Source of the DNA: Haliscomenobacter hydrossis DSM 1100
GTDB lineage: Bacteria > Bacteroidota > Bacteroidia > Chitinophagales > Saprospiraceae
NCBI RefSeq assembly: GCF_000212735.1
Contig: NC_015510.1
Coordinates: forward strand, 5,829,001 to 5,893,000
Direction of reading: 5' to 3'
DNA length: 64,000 bases
The notes beneath the pieces are model-generated. The model ran no database searches and had not been told where the DNA came from. It worked only from the letters and a program-made list of their open reading frames with translations. Both the position numbers and the translations under genes were made by a program. Below, piece after piece: positions 35,501 through 44,714 of the stretch. The stretch's first letter is position 1; every line of letters starts with the position of its first letter.

Positions 35501-35861
35501 AAACGGTAGCGGGGTTGCTTGGATCAAGTGCAACACAACCGATGGAGTAGGAGCCTTGGCCGTCAAAAATGGGCAGCCAGGTGGTACCCGCGTTGTTGGT
35601 TTTCCAAACGCCACCAGAGGACGTAGCTACATAATACTCTGCGGGATTGCGCGGATTGACCGCAAAATCGCTGACCCGTCCGGAAGTGACCGCCGGGCCA
35701 ATGCTGCGCAAGGACAAGCCACTGTAGGTGGAGGATTGGTGCACGGTAGGTTTTTCTGGCTTGGCTGGAACAGAGGGGGCGGGCGCTTTTTTGTCTTTTT
35801 GTGCCCAAAGTGCGGTACTGGCAAGCACGAAGCATACCAAAATGGAGAGAGAAATTCGCAT
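32559..35861 (-). CDS. Secreted BNR/sortilin-type beta-propeller protein
   Basis: 1100 residues with signal peptide (SILVCFVLASTALWAQ). Residues ~45-740 are repeated BNR/Asp-box and VPS10/sortilin blades, each with SxDGGxTW (GVYKSTDGGETW, ALYKTTDGGATWKKL, FFTQNGGETWIQL), consistent with two stacked propellers. The C-terminal ~300 residues include a beta-sandwich (LALPGTYSVSLSKYEDG) and a helical end. Such proteins are often annotated as glycosyl hydrolases, but no catalytic residues can be assigned. It is predicted periplasmic or extracellular. No T9SS sorting domain is present at the end. Confidence 0.85.
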   Translation of the reverse strand: MRISLSILVCFVLASTALWAQKDKKAPAPSVPAKPEKPTVHQSSTYSGLSLRSIGPAVTSGRVSDFAVNPRNPAEYYVATSSGGVWKTNNAGTTWLPIFDGQGSYSIGCVALDPSNPATVWVGSGENNNQRAVSYGDGVYKSENGGKTWRNMGLKNSEHIANVVVDPSNSNTVYVAAYGPVWSDGGDRGVYKSTDGGETWTNVKSVSAYTGCSNLIMDPRNPLVLYAAFHQRQRKVYTYIGGGPESALYKTTDGGATWKKLDGLPGGDVGRIGIDLSPVNPDYVYAVVEAPEGKGGVYRSTDRGASWEKMSGVFTSGNYYQELTCDPRDVDRIFITDTYYKVSDDGGKTVRNLGEINKHIDNHCIWIDPSNTNHLRVGCDGGIYESWDFAKSWEFKHNLPVTQFYKVATDNGLPFYHVHGGTQDNLSLGGPSRTTSDNGITNADWYVTSTGDGFETQVDQTNPDIIYAQSQYGGLSRFDRKSGQSVFIKPLEGENEPALRWNWDAPLTISIFSPTRLYFGANKVFRTDDRGNSWKVISPDLTRGLDRNKLEIMGKVWSVDAIAKNGSTDIYGQTTSIAESAVDEKTLWVGTDDGLLWITRDGGSNWEKMDKLPGVPENSYVHQVIASRHDKNSAYVCFNHHRYGDFKPYLLKTSDGGKTWKSISATLPERGSVYSIAEDHVDPNLLFCGTEFGLFFTQNGGETWIQLKSGLPTIAVRDLDIQRRENDLVLATFGRGFYVLDDYSPLRNLKTETFDQAAIIFPVKDALMFVPNKPLGLRDKGHLGSSYYATPNPPVGAVFTYWLKEDIKTLKAKRQEAEKAKFDKKEPVYYPDIEALRKEDEQPEPYLLFTIADADGDIVRHLKASASKGLKRIVWDFRYNTIAPVLGRYKPAPDQLFGGEETGQLALPGTYSVSLSKYEDGVLTSIAGPVKFNCKALNNVTLPATDLPAYADFVAKVASLGKALSATNNIRGDLSGQLNAIQTAIQEMPAPPQDLLQKAYALQRRLNAVTLQLNGDATRGRREFEAPSSINDRLGYAQNVMWSTTSAPTQSAIDNYNIAAKQFKPVLNELKAIASEVTELGKQLDVKGAPATPGRWPSWE

Positions 35862-36093
35862 AACCTTGGATTGATTTTTGAAATTTATTTAAATGTAAGC
35901 GTTTAGTCGGAAAAGTGGAAAAAATAAAGGCAGGGAAGGGTTGGGGGAGAGGAAATTGACCCTGTTGGGGGGATAAGGCTTTTTTGCTTGCCGTGAATTT
36001 ATCCAAGTAATTATGAAACTGTGGTTTTATTTTTACTCGGATAAAATGTACATAACAGAATAATTTTGTCACTAACAAAGTCCTAATACAAAC

Positions 36094-36171
36094 ATGAAGA
36101 AAATTGTAGCCATTGGCGGTGGAGAAACTTTTGAAGACAATACCATCATCAATAAAAGAATTTGGTCTTGA
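36094..36171 (+). pseudogene. N-terminal remnant of a peptidase S51 (dipeptidase E-like) gene
   Basis: 25 codons read MKKIVAIGGGETFEDNTIINKRIW and then stop. MKKIVAIGGGE is the usual start of S51 dipeptidase-E-like proteins. No nucleophile region follows, so it is a fragment. The rest of the gap 35862-36596 holds a nested palindrome (36433-36543) and nothing else recognisable. Confidence 0.45.
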
Positions 36172-36432
36172 GCCAGCAAAGTATAAAAATTGCTGGCGAT
36201 CAAAATGAAAGTCAAGATGGGTGTGTTGATGGCCATTTGAATGCTTGCTTGGTGAAGTTGGTTTACACGGAGCTGCTTTAGGTAATGGAGCCTTTTGAGT
36301 AGCTGAAAGTTGGCTTTGGATCGGGTTATTGATAAAATTCAACAGATATTGCTGCTAGTTTCCTTTGCAAATCATCCAAACTCCTCTTATTTTCGTACAT
36401 TTCCACAAGCATTCAGCTCAGCGACACACTAC

Positions 36433-36543
36433 TGAACATATACTGTTCACACAGATTTGTCACAGTTTTTCGCGCAGAGGCTACACTGATTTTTTTCTGT
36501 GTGAAATCTGTGAAAAAATCTGTGTAGCGCATCTGCGCGAAAT
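36433..36543. repeat. Nested palindromic repeat (CGCGCAGA/TCTGCGCG type)
   Basis: The arms TTTTCGCGCAGAGGCTACACTGAT (from 36467) and ATCTGTGTAGCGCATCTGCGCGAAA (to 36542) pair across ~20 bases. Outside them, CACACAGATTTGTCACAG pairs with CTGTGTGAAATCTGTG inside the same segment, so alternative folds exist. It lies ~55 bases before the acyl-CoA ligase start. Confidence 0.75.
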
Positions 36544-36596
36544 GAAAACATGGTCCAGTAGTTTGGCTCAGCAGCCTACAACCTAAACCAGATCGC

Positions 36597-38141
36597 ATGC
36601 TCAACTTATCTGTCCTTTTAGAAAACAGCGCGCGCCGTTTTCCCAACAAAACTGCATTCGTCTTTGGCGATACCGCTTTGAGTTTTGCCCAAATCAATGG
36701 TGCCGCCAACCAGGTCGCCAATGGCCTCAAAAGTAAAGGCATCCAGCCGGGAGATAAAGTGGCCCTCAGTTGTTTCAATTTGCCGTATTTCCCGATCATC
36801 TATTTTGGCATTTTGAAGGCTGGGGCGGTAGTAGTACCCCTCAGCGTGTTGCTCAAAAAGGATGAAATCGTCTACCATTTGGGCGATAGCGAGGCCAAAG
36901 CCTATTTTTGTTTTGTGGGCACGCCCGATTTGCCGATGGGGCAATTGGGGCATCAGGCTTTTTCAGAAGCGTCTACCTGTGAACACTTTTTCCTGATCAT
37001 GCCACAGCCTACCGACGCACCCAGCATTCCGGGCGTGGCTACCTTGGGCAGTTTGATGGCCGGACAATCGCCTGTAGCAGAATCCTACGCAACTGGGGCC
37101 GAAGATACCGCCATCATCATCTACACTTCGGGCACTACCGGAAGGCCCAAGGGTGCAGAATTGACCCACAGCAACCTGCTGCAAAATGCGATTTTGTCTG
37201 CAGACCTGGTGGGTATTCGACCCGAAGACACCTTGTTGATTGTGCTCCCCCTCTTCCACATCTTTGCCATGACGGTATTGATGAATGCAGGGCTGTACCG
37301 AGCAGCAACGAGTGTACTCTTGCCTCGTTTTGATGCCGAAGCCGTCTTTGGCCTGATGGCCAAACACAAAGTCACTGTTTTTGCGGGCGTACCCACCATG
37401 TATTGGGGTTTGCTCAATTACCGCGAAGAGAAATTCGATTACCCCGGCATTGCGGCGCAATTGCGCATTGCGGTCTCCGGTGGCGCTTCCTTACCGGTGC
37501 AGGTGCTCAAAGATTTTGAAGCCCGCTTCAACGTGCCGATCATCGAAGGATACGGCATGTCGGAAGGTTCACCTGTCGTTACGTTTAACCATCCCGATCG
37601 CCCGCGTAAGCCGGGGAGTATTGGTACACCCGTCTGGGGCGTGGAAGTCAAACTGATCGACGACAAAGGCCAAACCGTGCCCGTAGGCGAGAAGGGCCAG
37701 CTGCTGTACCGGGGCCACAATGTGATGAAAGGGTATTACCGCAAACCCGCTGCTACGGCCGAGTCGCTCAAAGACGGCTGGTTGCACTCTGGTGACGTGG
37801 CGATTGAAGACGCCGATGGCTACTTCTACATCGTTGACCGCACCAAGGACATGATCATTCGCGGTGGTTTCAACGTGTATCCGCGTGAAGTGGAAGAAGT
37901 GATGATTCAGCACCCGGCCATCTCGATGGTCGCGGTGATTGGGGTACCTGATGATGAATATGGGGAAGAAATCAAAGCCTGTGTGGTCTTGAAAGACGGC
38001 GTCAGCGCCAGCCCGGAAGAGATCATCGAGTGGACAAAGGAGCGTATTGCGGGTTACAAATACCCACGCGTTGTAGAACTGCTCGCTGCTTTGCCGATGA
38101 GCGCGACGGGGAAAATTTTGAAGAAGGAATTGCGAAAATGA
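36597..38141 (+). CDS. Long-chain fatty acid-CoA ligase (ANL superfamily)
   Basis: 514 residues. The adenylate-forming motifs are in order: the phosphate loop IIYTSGTTGRPKGAELTHSN (~178-197), EGYGMSEGSP (~318-327), GWLHSGDVAIEDADGYFYIVDRTKD (~393-418), the hinge RGGFNVYPREVEE and the catalytic Lys in MSATGKILKKEL (~505). It activates a carboxylate as acyl-AMP, then thioesterifies CoA. The length and FNVYP hinge favour medium/long-chain fatty acid or aryl acid substrates. No membrane segment; probably cytoplasmic. Confidence 0.88.
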   Translation: MLNLSVLLENSARRFPNKTAFVFGDTALSFAQINGAANQVANGLKSKGIQPGDKVALSCFNLPYFPIIYFGILKAGAVVVPLSVLLKKDEIVYHLGDSEAKAYFCFVGTPDLPMGQLGHQAFSEASTCEHFFLIMPQPTDAPSIPGVATLGSLMAGQSPVAESYATGAEDTAIIIYTSGTTGRPKGAELTHSNLLQNAILSADLVGIRPEDTLLIVLPLFHIFAMTVLMNAGLYRAATSVLLPRFDAEAVFGLMAKHKVTVFAGVPTMYWGLLNYREEKFDYPGIAAQLRIAVSGGASLPVQVLKDFEARFNVPIIEGYGMSEGSPVVTFNHPDRPRKPGSIGTPVWGVEVKLIDDKGQTVPVGEKGQLLYRGHNVMKGYYRKPAATAESLKDGWLHSGDVAIEDADGYFYIVDRTKDMIIRGGFNVYPREVEEVMIQHPAISMVAVIGVPDDEYGEEIKACVVLKDGVSASPEEIIEWTKERIAGYKYPRVVELLAALPMSATGKILKKELRK

Positions 38142-38151
38142 GGTGTACGTA

Positions 38152-38410
38152 CTTTTTTTACCGCAGAGTAAAGGAGGATACGCGGAGTTTCGCGGAGTTT
38201 TTTAGTTTTAAGGAGTTTGCCACCTGCGGTGGCTGGAGTTCGTGCTCCATGAAAATCTTGCACAGGATCAAGCCAAGGATAAGGGGACTTGATAAAAGGT
38301 AAGAACCCAGGCTTCAGCAAAGGCGACCTCCGTGGCCTCTCCGCACCACAGGTGCCCCTAAAAAAACTCCGCGAAACTCCGCGTGTCCTCCTTTACTCTG
38401 CGGTAAAAAG
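38152..38410. repeat. Long inverted repeat (CCGCAGAGTAAAGGAGGA type)
   Basis: Arm 1 (38152-38204) starts TACCGCAGAGTAAAGGAGGA and continues through GCGGAGTTTCGCGGAG. Arm 2 (38360-38410) is its reverse complement with about one mismatch. The 155-base centre is unrelated and non-coding, with a possible truncated third hairpin. It fills the 320-base gap between the convergent acyl-CoA ligase and GH1 genes. Confidence 0.85.
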
Positions 38411-38462
38411 GTGACTCAACAGTCATACTCTTTTTTTCAAAAATACGGATAAATCCAGCGAC

Positions 38463-39851
38463 TCACAACCCATTGCGCGAAATCACCTCCCCGTACCACT
38501 TCGCCGAATCCTTCGGAACTCGCTGCAAGGTTCCTTCCTCCACGTACGTAATGCCAAACTTTTTGGAATACCCTGAAGCCCATTCAAAATTGTCCAGCAA
38601 AGACCAAATGAAGTAACCCTGCAAGTTGACGCCACTGCTGATGGCCTCGTGAATAGCGCTGAGGTAGCCCTCAAAAAAGGCGATGCGTTCAAGATCCGCC
38701 ACCTTTCCGTCAATGAGTTGATCATCAAAAGCACACCCATTTTCGGTGATGTAAATGGGTGGATTGTTGTAACGCGCTTCGATCCATTGCAGGAGTTTGC
38801 GGCAACCCCAGGGCACGATCGCCCATTGCATGGCAGTTTGTGGCCAGTCGGGCGCAACGCTCAGGTTCACATCCTGGTCTTCGCTCAAGCCGCCATTGCC
38901 GTACACGCTGCCCGCCTCGCTGTTTTGGGTCGCATCCGAGGCGTACATGGTGGTGTAATGGTTGAGGCCAAAAAAATCCGATGATCCTTTGATCAATTCC
39001 TTTTCGGCGGCACTAAAGCTGGGCAGTCGTTCGCCGAGCCGTTCGCGCATACAAGCCGGGTAATCGCCGTTGTAAATCGGATCGGCAAACCAGGCCAGGA
39101 AAAACTCCAGGGCACGTTCGGCTGCATCGCGATCCGCTGGACTATCCGTCAGTGGTTCGCGCCAGTCGCAATTGTTGGTGATGCCAATTTTGCCCTGCTG
39201 CTGGCTTTGGTATTTTTTGCGGTACACATCTACCGCTTTGGCGTGGGCCTTGAGAAGGTTGTGCCCGGCGAGATAAGGCAGGTCTTTGGATTGGATACCC
39301 GGAGCAAAAACGCCGTGGCCGTAACCCAGAATGGCCACTACCCAGGCCTCGTTGATGGTAATCCAGTTTTTGACCCGGTCACCAAAATGTTGGAAGCACA
39401 AATCGGCGTACTCCGCAAAAGCATCACTGATGCCTTCGCCCAACCAGCCGTGCAATTCAAACTCCAGCGCCGCTGGCAAGTCCCAATGATAAAGTGTCAC
39501 CCAGGGTTCGATGCCCGCTTGTAGCAATTCATCAATGAGTGCGTTGTAAAAATCAAGCCCCGCCTGGTTGACCGCGCCACGCCCTGCGGGCAACACCCGT
39601 GGCCAGGAGATGGAAAAACGGTAAGCCTTGAGGCCCAACTGTTTCATTAAGGCCACGTCCTCGCGGAAACGGTGGTAGTGGTCGCAGGCGATGTTGCCAT
39701 GATCCTGGTTGTATACCTTGCCCGGAATCATGCAGAATACATCCCAAATGGAGGGGCCTTTGCCGTCGCTGAGGTATCCGCCCTCAATTTGATAGGATGA
39801 GGTGGCACTGCCCCAGAGGAAATCCACGGGGAATGGTTTGTCTATAGTCAT
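38463..39851 (-). CDS. GH1 beta-glucosidase
   Basis: 462 residues, the normal length for family 1. FLWGSATSSYQIEG at the start, the acid/base Glu168 in TINEAW and the nucleophile Glu370 in YITENG are all in place, as are DHYHRFREDVALM and YRFSISWPRVLP. There is no signal peptide, so it is cytoplasmic and cleaves imported beta-glucosides or beta-galactosides with retention. It is divergent from the sodium:solute symporter gene (118-base gap), which probably imports its substrate. Confidence 0.93.
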   Translation of the reverse strand: MTIDKPFPVDFLWGSATSSYQIEGGYLSDGKGPSIWDVFCMIPGKVYNQDHGNIACDHYHRFREDVALMKQLGLKAYRFSISWPRVLPAGRGAVNQAGLDFYNALIDELLQAGIEPWVTLYHWDLPAALEFELHGWLGEGISDAFAEYADLCFQHFGDRVKNWITINEAWVVAILGYGHGVFAPGIQSKDLPYLAGHNLLKAHAKAVDVYRKKYQSQQQGKIGITNNCDWREPLTDSPADRDAAERALEFFLAWFADPIYNGDYPACMRERLGERLPSFSAAEKELIKGSSDFFGLNHYTTMYASDATQNSEAGSVYGNGGLSEDQDVNLSVAPDWPQTAMQWAIVPWGCRKLLQWIEARYNNPPIYITENGCAFDDQLIDGKVADLERIAFFEGYLSAIHEAISSGVNLQGYFIWSLLDNFEWASGYSKKFGITYVEEGTLQRVPKDSAKWYGEVISRNGL

Positions 39852-39969
39852 GTACCAAAAAATTTAAAACAGTTTCCGAGAGCAAGTTATTTTTTTTTCG
39901 TTCCTTAGATTCACATTCAATGTGCTTTTAGCTTAAGTTTTTTATCACAACAACAAAAAAGTCTTCTTC

Positions 39970-41895
39970 ATGCTCTCTACACTAGATCTGCTGATCATCG
40001 GCGCGTACTTTGCGTTGATGATTGCGTTGGGTTGGTACATGCGCAACCAAGCCAAAAAAAGCAAGGACGCTTACCTCATGGGTGGAAAAACGCTCCCCTG
40101 GTATATGCTTGGTTTGAGCGACGCGAGCGATATGTTCGACATCAGTGGGACCATGCTCCTGGTCAGTATGGCCTTTTTGTACGGCTTCAAAAGTGTATTC
40201 ATCCCCTGGATGTGGCCGGTTTTTAACCAAATCTTTTTGATGGTCTTTTTGAGTCGCTGGCTGCGGCGCAGCAATGCAACCACCGGAGCGGAATGGCTAA
40301 GCACTAGGTTTGGGCTCAACGACAAAGGGGTTCGACAGAGTCACCTGGTTGTCGTGGCTTTTGCCCTCGTCCTCTGTGTGGGGTACATGGCCTACGCTTT
40401 TGTGGGGGTAGGGGAGTTTTTGCAGATCTTTTTGCCTTACGAAAGGGTGAAGGATGTGCTGCCTTTTTTGAGTCACGGCGAAGCAGCGTTTGCCATAGGC
40501 AGTCCCGAATACCAGGCTGCATTACAACTTTCCAAACACAATACTGCCCAGTTTTACGGCATTGCCATCTGCCTGGTGGCTACTTTTTACAGCATCATTG
40601 GAGGCATGCACGGGATCGTTCTGGCCGATGTGATCAAGTACATGGTCATGATCATCTGCTCTTTGTTTGTAGGGGTGATTGCCATGAGCCATTTGGCCAA
40701 TTCGGGGGATAACTTGCTCAGCAAAGTGCCGCTGGGTTGGGATACGCCGTTTTTTGGCCTCCAACTAGGCCTGGATTGGGGTCCATTGCTCAAAGACGCC
40801 ACCATCAAACTGCAACAAGACGGCTATCAGCTTTTTTCGGCGGTAGTGGGCATGATGCTGATCAGTGGAATCATGAAAAGTCTGGCCGGGCCAGCGCCCA
40901 ATTACGATTGTCAAAAAATCCTGAGTACCCGCAGCCCGGAAGAGGCGGCCAAGATGAGCGGTTTCATTTCGGTCATCCTGATGCCGATTCGGTATTTTAT
41001 GACCATGGGATTTTGCGTACTGGGTATTCTCTATTTTAGCAACCTCGATTTGACTTTGGGCACCGATGGCGTCATCAATTTTGAAAACATCATGCCAGCG
41101 GTGATCAGCAAATACCTGCCCGTGGGTTTGATTGGTTTGGTTTTGGCGGGATTTCTGGGGGCTTTTATGAGCAACTTCAGCGGAACCCTCAATGCGGGGC
41201 AAGCTTATTTGGTGAACGATATTTACCTGAAATTCATCAATCCCCAGGCCGAACGCAAAAGCATCATCAGCATGAGTTACCTGAGTGGGGTGGTGATGGT
41301 GATTTTTGGGATTGGATTGGGGCTGTTGATCAAGGATGTCAACATGATATTCAACATCATTACGGCGGGTTTATACGGCGGGTTTGTGTGTGCCAACGTG
41401 TTGAAATGGTACTGGTGGCGCTTCAATGCCACGGGTTATTTTTACGGGATGTTGGCCGGAATTGTGGCGAGTGCCATTCCTCCGGCCTTATCGGTGAGTG
41501 GCATTACTACTTATTTTGATGGCACGCGGATGTTGTACTTTTTTCCGGTGTTCATTGTGATTCAGTTGATTGCTTGTATCATTGGGACTTATGCGGCACC
41601 GCCGACCAACCAGGATACCTTACTGAGTTTTTACAAAACGGTGCGCCCCTGGGGGATTTGGCAGCCCATTCACGAACTGGCTATGGCGGAAGATCCAAAC
41701 TTTGAAAGGAATAAAAACTTCGGGAACAACATGCTCAATTTGTTCCTGGGTATCGTCGGACAGTTATTGCTGATGTTGCTGCCGATGTATTTGATCCTGA
41801 GCAAGTGGATGGGTCTGGGTGTGGTACTCGCCTTGTTGGTGGTGGTTTTTGTGGTGATGAAGCGGACCTGGTGGGATCGATTGACAGCGTGGTAG
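39970..41895 (+). CDS. Sodium:solute symporter (SSS/SGLT family)
   Basis: 641 residues, ~14 membrane helices beginning LDLLIIGAYFALMIALGWYM. SGLT-type landmarks include the GGKTLPWYMLGLSDASDMFDISG loop in helix 1/2, ATTGAEWLSTRFG, and LVLAGFLGAFMSNFSGTLNAGQAYLVNDIYLKF. It should import a sugar or similar solute with Na+. Its position between the GH1 and GH127 genes points to a glycoside breakdown product (inference). Confidence 0.9.
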   Translation: MLSTLDLLIIGAYFALMIALGWYMRNQAKKSKDAYLMGGKTLPWYMLGLSDASDMFDISGTMLLVSMAFLYGFKSVFIPWMWPVFNQIFLMVFLSRWLRRSNATTGAEWLSTRFGLNDKGVRQSHLVVVAFALVLCVGYMAYAFVGVGEFLQIFLPYERVKDVLPFLSHGEAAFAIGSPEYQAALQLSKHNTAQFYGIAICLVATFYSIIGGMHGIVLADVIKYMVMIICSLFVGVIAMSHLANSGDNLLSKVPLGWDTPFFGLQLGLDWGPLLKDATIKLQQDGYQLFSAVVGMMLISGIMKSLAGPAPNYDCQKILSTRSPEEAAKMSGFISVILMPIRYFMTMGFCVLGILYFSNLDLTLGTDGVINFENIMPAVISKYLPVGLIGLVLAGFLGAFMSNFSGTLNAGQAYLVNDIYLKFINPQAERKSIISMSYLSGVVMVIFGIGLGLLIKDVNMIFNIITAGLYGGFVCANVLKWYWWRFNATGYFYGMLAGIVASAIPPALSVSGITTYFDGTRMLYFFPVFIVIQLIACIIGTYAAPPTNQDTLLSFYKTVRPWGIWQPIHELAMAEDPNFERNKNFGNNMLNLFLGIVGQLLLMLLPMYLILSKWMGLGVVLALLVVVFVVMKRTWWDRLTAW

Positions 41896-41976
41896 AAAAC
41901 ACTCTTAGTACCTGACAGTAGTTTGGTAATCGTTTTTTCCACCATAACGACTTAAAGATTCGGCTACGCCAAATCG

Positions 41977-42113
41977 TTTTTAACACGACGACTCGACGGA
42001 ACGACGACACGACGGCAGCTACCGCTACAACACGACGCATGGCGGCGTGTCCATTGAGCGCGAAGCGCGCAAAATCGTCGTGTCGTCGTTCCGTCGCGTC
42101 GTCGTGTTAAAAA
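41977..42113. repeat. ACGACG-type inverted repeat (family E), copy 1
   Basis: Arm 1 starts TTTTAACACGACGACTCGAC (41977) and runs to 42014; arm 2 (42076-42113) ends CGTCGTCGTGTTAAAA. The arms are near-perfect. The loop holds a CACGACGCATGGCGGCGTG sub-hairpin and GAGCGCGAAGCGCGC. Related to 49135-49255. Lies between the stops of the convergent symporter and GH127 genes. Confidence 0.85.
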
Positions 42114-42147
42114 AACAAGCAGCGAAGCTGCGTCAAACCTCACTTGC

Positions 42148-44118
42148 TTACGGAATCTTGATCTCCTTCACCTTCCTCGGCAACCACACCAACATCTGGT
42201 TCGAGCCCCGGTTGCACCAGGAAAAATAAGGCACGGCGCTGATCTTTTGCTTGATGGTCTGCGCGCCGATGCCGTCTTTGGTGGGCACGATGGCCATTCC
42301 GGTTCCCGTGAGTGTCATCACCCCGCCCAACAGATCAGGCTGCCACTGAGGCGTAAAAACGACCTGATCCGGTACGATCAAATTCCAGGCTGATCCATTG
42401 TGATCTACCCCTTCCACGCAGTACACCAGAGGGCCGCGTTGCAGCGCCATCCGGTTTTCATTGTCTTTTACTTCATCCCGAGCCACTACCCGACGGATTG
42501 GCATGGCGAGGTTGAGTTCCACCACATCACCCTTGTTCCAGTTGCGTTCTACAATCAGGTAGCCATTGTCCAGCTTCAGATTTTGGGCTTGTCCGTTGAC
42601 TTTAAGGGTAGCAAAATTGGTGGGCCCTTCGTCCAGGAACTTGTACAAAGCACCAGCGCCAGGGTTGCCTTTGGCCCAGCCGGGCAAACGGATTTTTAGG
42701 GCAAATGACTGTGCCTTTTCGGGATTTACCGTGAGTTTGATCAAACCTTTCCAGGGGTATTCAGTTTCCTGGCGGATTTCCACCTTGCCTTTGGCCAAAT
42801 CAATAGTGGTGTTGCTGCCCACAAACAAATTCACGTAGATACTTTGCGGATCAGACGCATAAATGTAATCGCCTAGTGACGCAATCAAGCGGGCGATATT
42901 GGAGGGGCAGCAAGCCGTACCAAACCATTCCCGGCGGAAATGGGTACCACTCGATGCCAAGGGATTCCCGTAAAAAAAACGATCCCCTGCCAGTGATAAG
43001 CCATCGAGCGCACCGTTGTACAGGCTTTTTTCCAACACATCGATGAATTTGGTTTGCCCGGTTAGTCGATTCATGCGCTGGTTCCAAAAAACCATACCCA
43101 CCGAGGCGCAGGTTTCGCAATAGGCCCGTTCGTTGGGCAAATCGTAATCTTTCGAAAAACCTTCGTTGGAGCCCGAAGAACCGATCCCGCCCGTGATGTA
43201 CATGTTGCGCTCGACCACATCGTCCCAAACGGTGTTCATGGCTTTGAGGTAGCTCTCGTCACCCGTGTAAGCAGCCACGTCTGCTGCCCCCGTGTACAGG
43301 TACATGGCGCGTACGGCGTGCCCGGTGATTTCGGTGGTCAGACTAACGGGCTTGATATCCTGGGCGTAAGCGGTGTCTTTCCAATCCGTCCAGGTGTAGC
43401 CGTGGGCGTAACCGTGCCCCCTTTCCTCCAGCAGCCAATGCGAAAAATCCAGGAAACGTTTGTCGTTGGTGACCTGGTATACCTTTACCAGTGCCAGTTC
43501 CAGTTCCTGATGGCCCGTGACCCAATGAGTTTTGCCGGGGCCAAACAGGCTCATCATGTGTTCTACCATGCGGATGCCCACATCGAGCAGTTTGCGTTTC
43601 CCGGTAGCATTGTAGTAGGCCACGGCGGCTTCCAACAGGTGGCCAGTGTTGTAGTCTTCGTGCATGGACATGTCCGTCCAGCGTTTGTCGAGTCCAGTCA
43701 AGGTATAATAGGTGTTGATGTAACCGTCTTTTTGTTGGGCGGCGGCAATTTTGTCGATCCACTCGTCGCATTTGGCCTCCAGTTTGGGATCGGGTTTGAT
43801 TTTGAGGGTATAAGCCATCGCTTCGAGGGCTTTGTATACGTCCGAGTCGTCGTAAAAGATGCCCTCAAATTTGCCATCGCGGGTGCCTGCTACCCGTTCA
43901 AAATTGCGGATGCGGCCCGTTTTAACTTCGGTTTGATCAATACAAACCGGAACGGTTACATTGGCCACTTTGTCCATACGGGGCTTCCAAAAAGCATCCG
44001 TAATTTGTACATTAGAAAACTTGACGGGGGCAAGATTGGCGAATTTATTTTGACCTCCAAGGCTGAGTGCGTTACAGCAGCAAAAAATCAAGACGCTGTA
44101 TCCAATTTGGTTTTTCAT
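42148..44118 (-). CDS. GH127-family (DUF1680) beta-L-arabinofuranosidase-like protein
   Basis: 656 residues from the ATG at 44118, where a signal-like N-terminus (GYSVLIFCCCNALSLGG) begins. An (alpha/alpha)6 barrel with the HypBA1-type active site: Glu335 and Cys337 in CETCAS, and Cys403-Cys404 in TACCPSN, matching the acid Glu and zinc-bound Cys cluster of GH127. YYTLTGLDKRWTDMSMHEDYNTGHLLEAAVAYY is the family landmark. It should be exported and remove beta-L-arabinofuranosyl or related residues from glycans. No obvious truncation. Confidence 0.88.
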   Translation of the reverse strand: MKNQIGYSVLIFCCCNALSLGGQNKFANLAPVKFSNVQITDAFWKPRMDKVANVTVPVCIDQTEVKTGRIRNFERVAGTRDGKFEGIFYDDSDVYKALEAMAYTLKIKPDPKLEAKCDEWIDKIAAAQQKDGYINTYYTLTGLDKRWTDMSMHEDYNTGHLLEAAVAYYNATGKRKLLDVGIRMVEHMMSLFGPGKTHWVTGHQELELALVKVYQVTNDKRFLDFSHWLLEERGHGYAHGYTWTDWKDTAYAQDIKPVSLTTEITGHAVRAMYLYTGAADVAAYTGDESYLKAMNTVWDDVVERNMYITGGIGSSGSNEGFSKDYDLPNERAYCETCASVGMVFWNQRMNRLTGQTKFIDVLEKSLYNGALDGLSLAGDRFFYGNPLASSGTHFRREWFGTACCPSNIARLIASLGDYIYASDPQSIYVNLFVGSNTTIDLAKGKVEIRQETEYPWKGLIKLTVNPEKAQSFALKIRLPGWAKGNPGAGALYKFLDEGPTNFATLKVNGQAQNLKLDNGYLIVERNWNKGDVVELNLAMPIRRVVARDEVKDNENRMALQRGPLVYCVEGVDHNGSAWNLIVPDQVVFTPQWQPDLLGGVMTLTGTGMAIVPTKDGIGAQTIKQKISAVPYFSWCNRGSNQMLVWLPRKVKEIKIP

Positions 44119-44225
44119 AGGTTGCTGCGATTTGAAGTGGTTAATTTTGGTTTGACAAATAAACAAATTAAAGCGGGTCCTACAATATTTTGACCTGAAT
44201 TATCTACCCCATGTGACAACTCTAT

Positions 44226-44233
44226 TATCTTTG
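44226..44233 (+). promoter_or_regulatory. Putative -7 box (TATCTTTG) for coaD
   Basis: A perfect TAnnTTTG 20 bases before the coaD ATG. No -33 element is clear at 19 bases. Confidence 0.4.
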
Positions 44234-44253
44234 GCGGGAAATCCCTGCACCCT

Positions 44254-44712
44254 ATGGCTCAGATTGCTGTGTTTCCTGGATCTTTTGATCCCATTACTGT
44301 CGGTCATGTTGACTTGGTGCGTCGCGCCCTCCCCCTTTTTGACAAGGTCATCGTGGCTGTTGGGGTCAATACCCAAAAGCAATCACTTTTCACATTGGAT
44401 CAACGTCTGGATTGGATCAAGTCGGTTTTTGCCGATGAGCCCAGGATTGAAGTGGGGTACTTTGAAAATCTCACTGCGGATTTCTGCCGAAAAATCGGTG
44501 CCAAATACTTGTTGAGAGGCTTGCGCAATGCCTCAGATTTTGATTATGAAAAAACAATTTCTCAACTCAATTTCATCATTGGAGATGAGTTGGAAACCAT
44601 TTTTCTGATCAGTCAACCGGCTTTTTCGCACATCAGCTCTACGATCGTTCGGGAGATCATCAAGGGTGGGGGAGATGCTTCGCCATTTGTGCCACCACAG
44701 GTCAATATTTAA
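44254..44712 (+). CDS. coaD: Phosphopantetheine adenylyltransferase
   Basis: 152 residues, standard length. The nucleotidyltransferase motif GSFDPITVGHVDLVRRA (with the His of the TxGH motif) opens the protein, LLRGLRNASDFDYE carries the substrate-binding Arg, and FSHISSTIVREII is the C-terminal ATP-binding motif. It transfers AMP to 4'-phosphopantetheine, the penultimate step of coenzyme A synthesis, in the cytoplasm. A housekeeping gene standing alone here between two sugar/amino-acid genes. Confidence 0.97.
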   Translation: MAQIAVFPGSFDPITVGHVDLVRRALPLFDKVIVAVGVNTQKQSLFTLDQRLDWIKSVFADEPRIEVGYFENLTADFCRKIGAKYLLRGLRNASDFDYEKTISQLNFIIGDELETIFLISQPAFSHISSTIVREIIKGGGDASPFVPPQVNI

Positions 44713-44714
44713 AA

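Noticed and set aside
35563-36342. 259-codon minus-strand frame overlapping the BNR gene's start and the upstream gap
   Set aside because: Out of frame with the signal peptide of the BNR gene; composition not protein-like.
43318-44193. 291-codon plus-strand frame opposite GH127
   Set aside because: Antisense shadow; GH127 motifs on the minus strand are complete.
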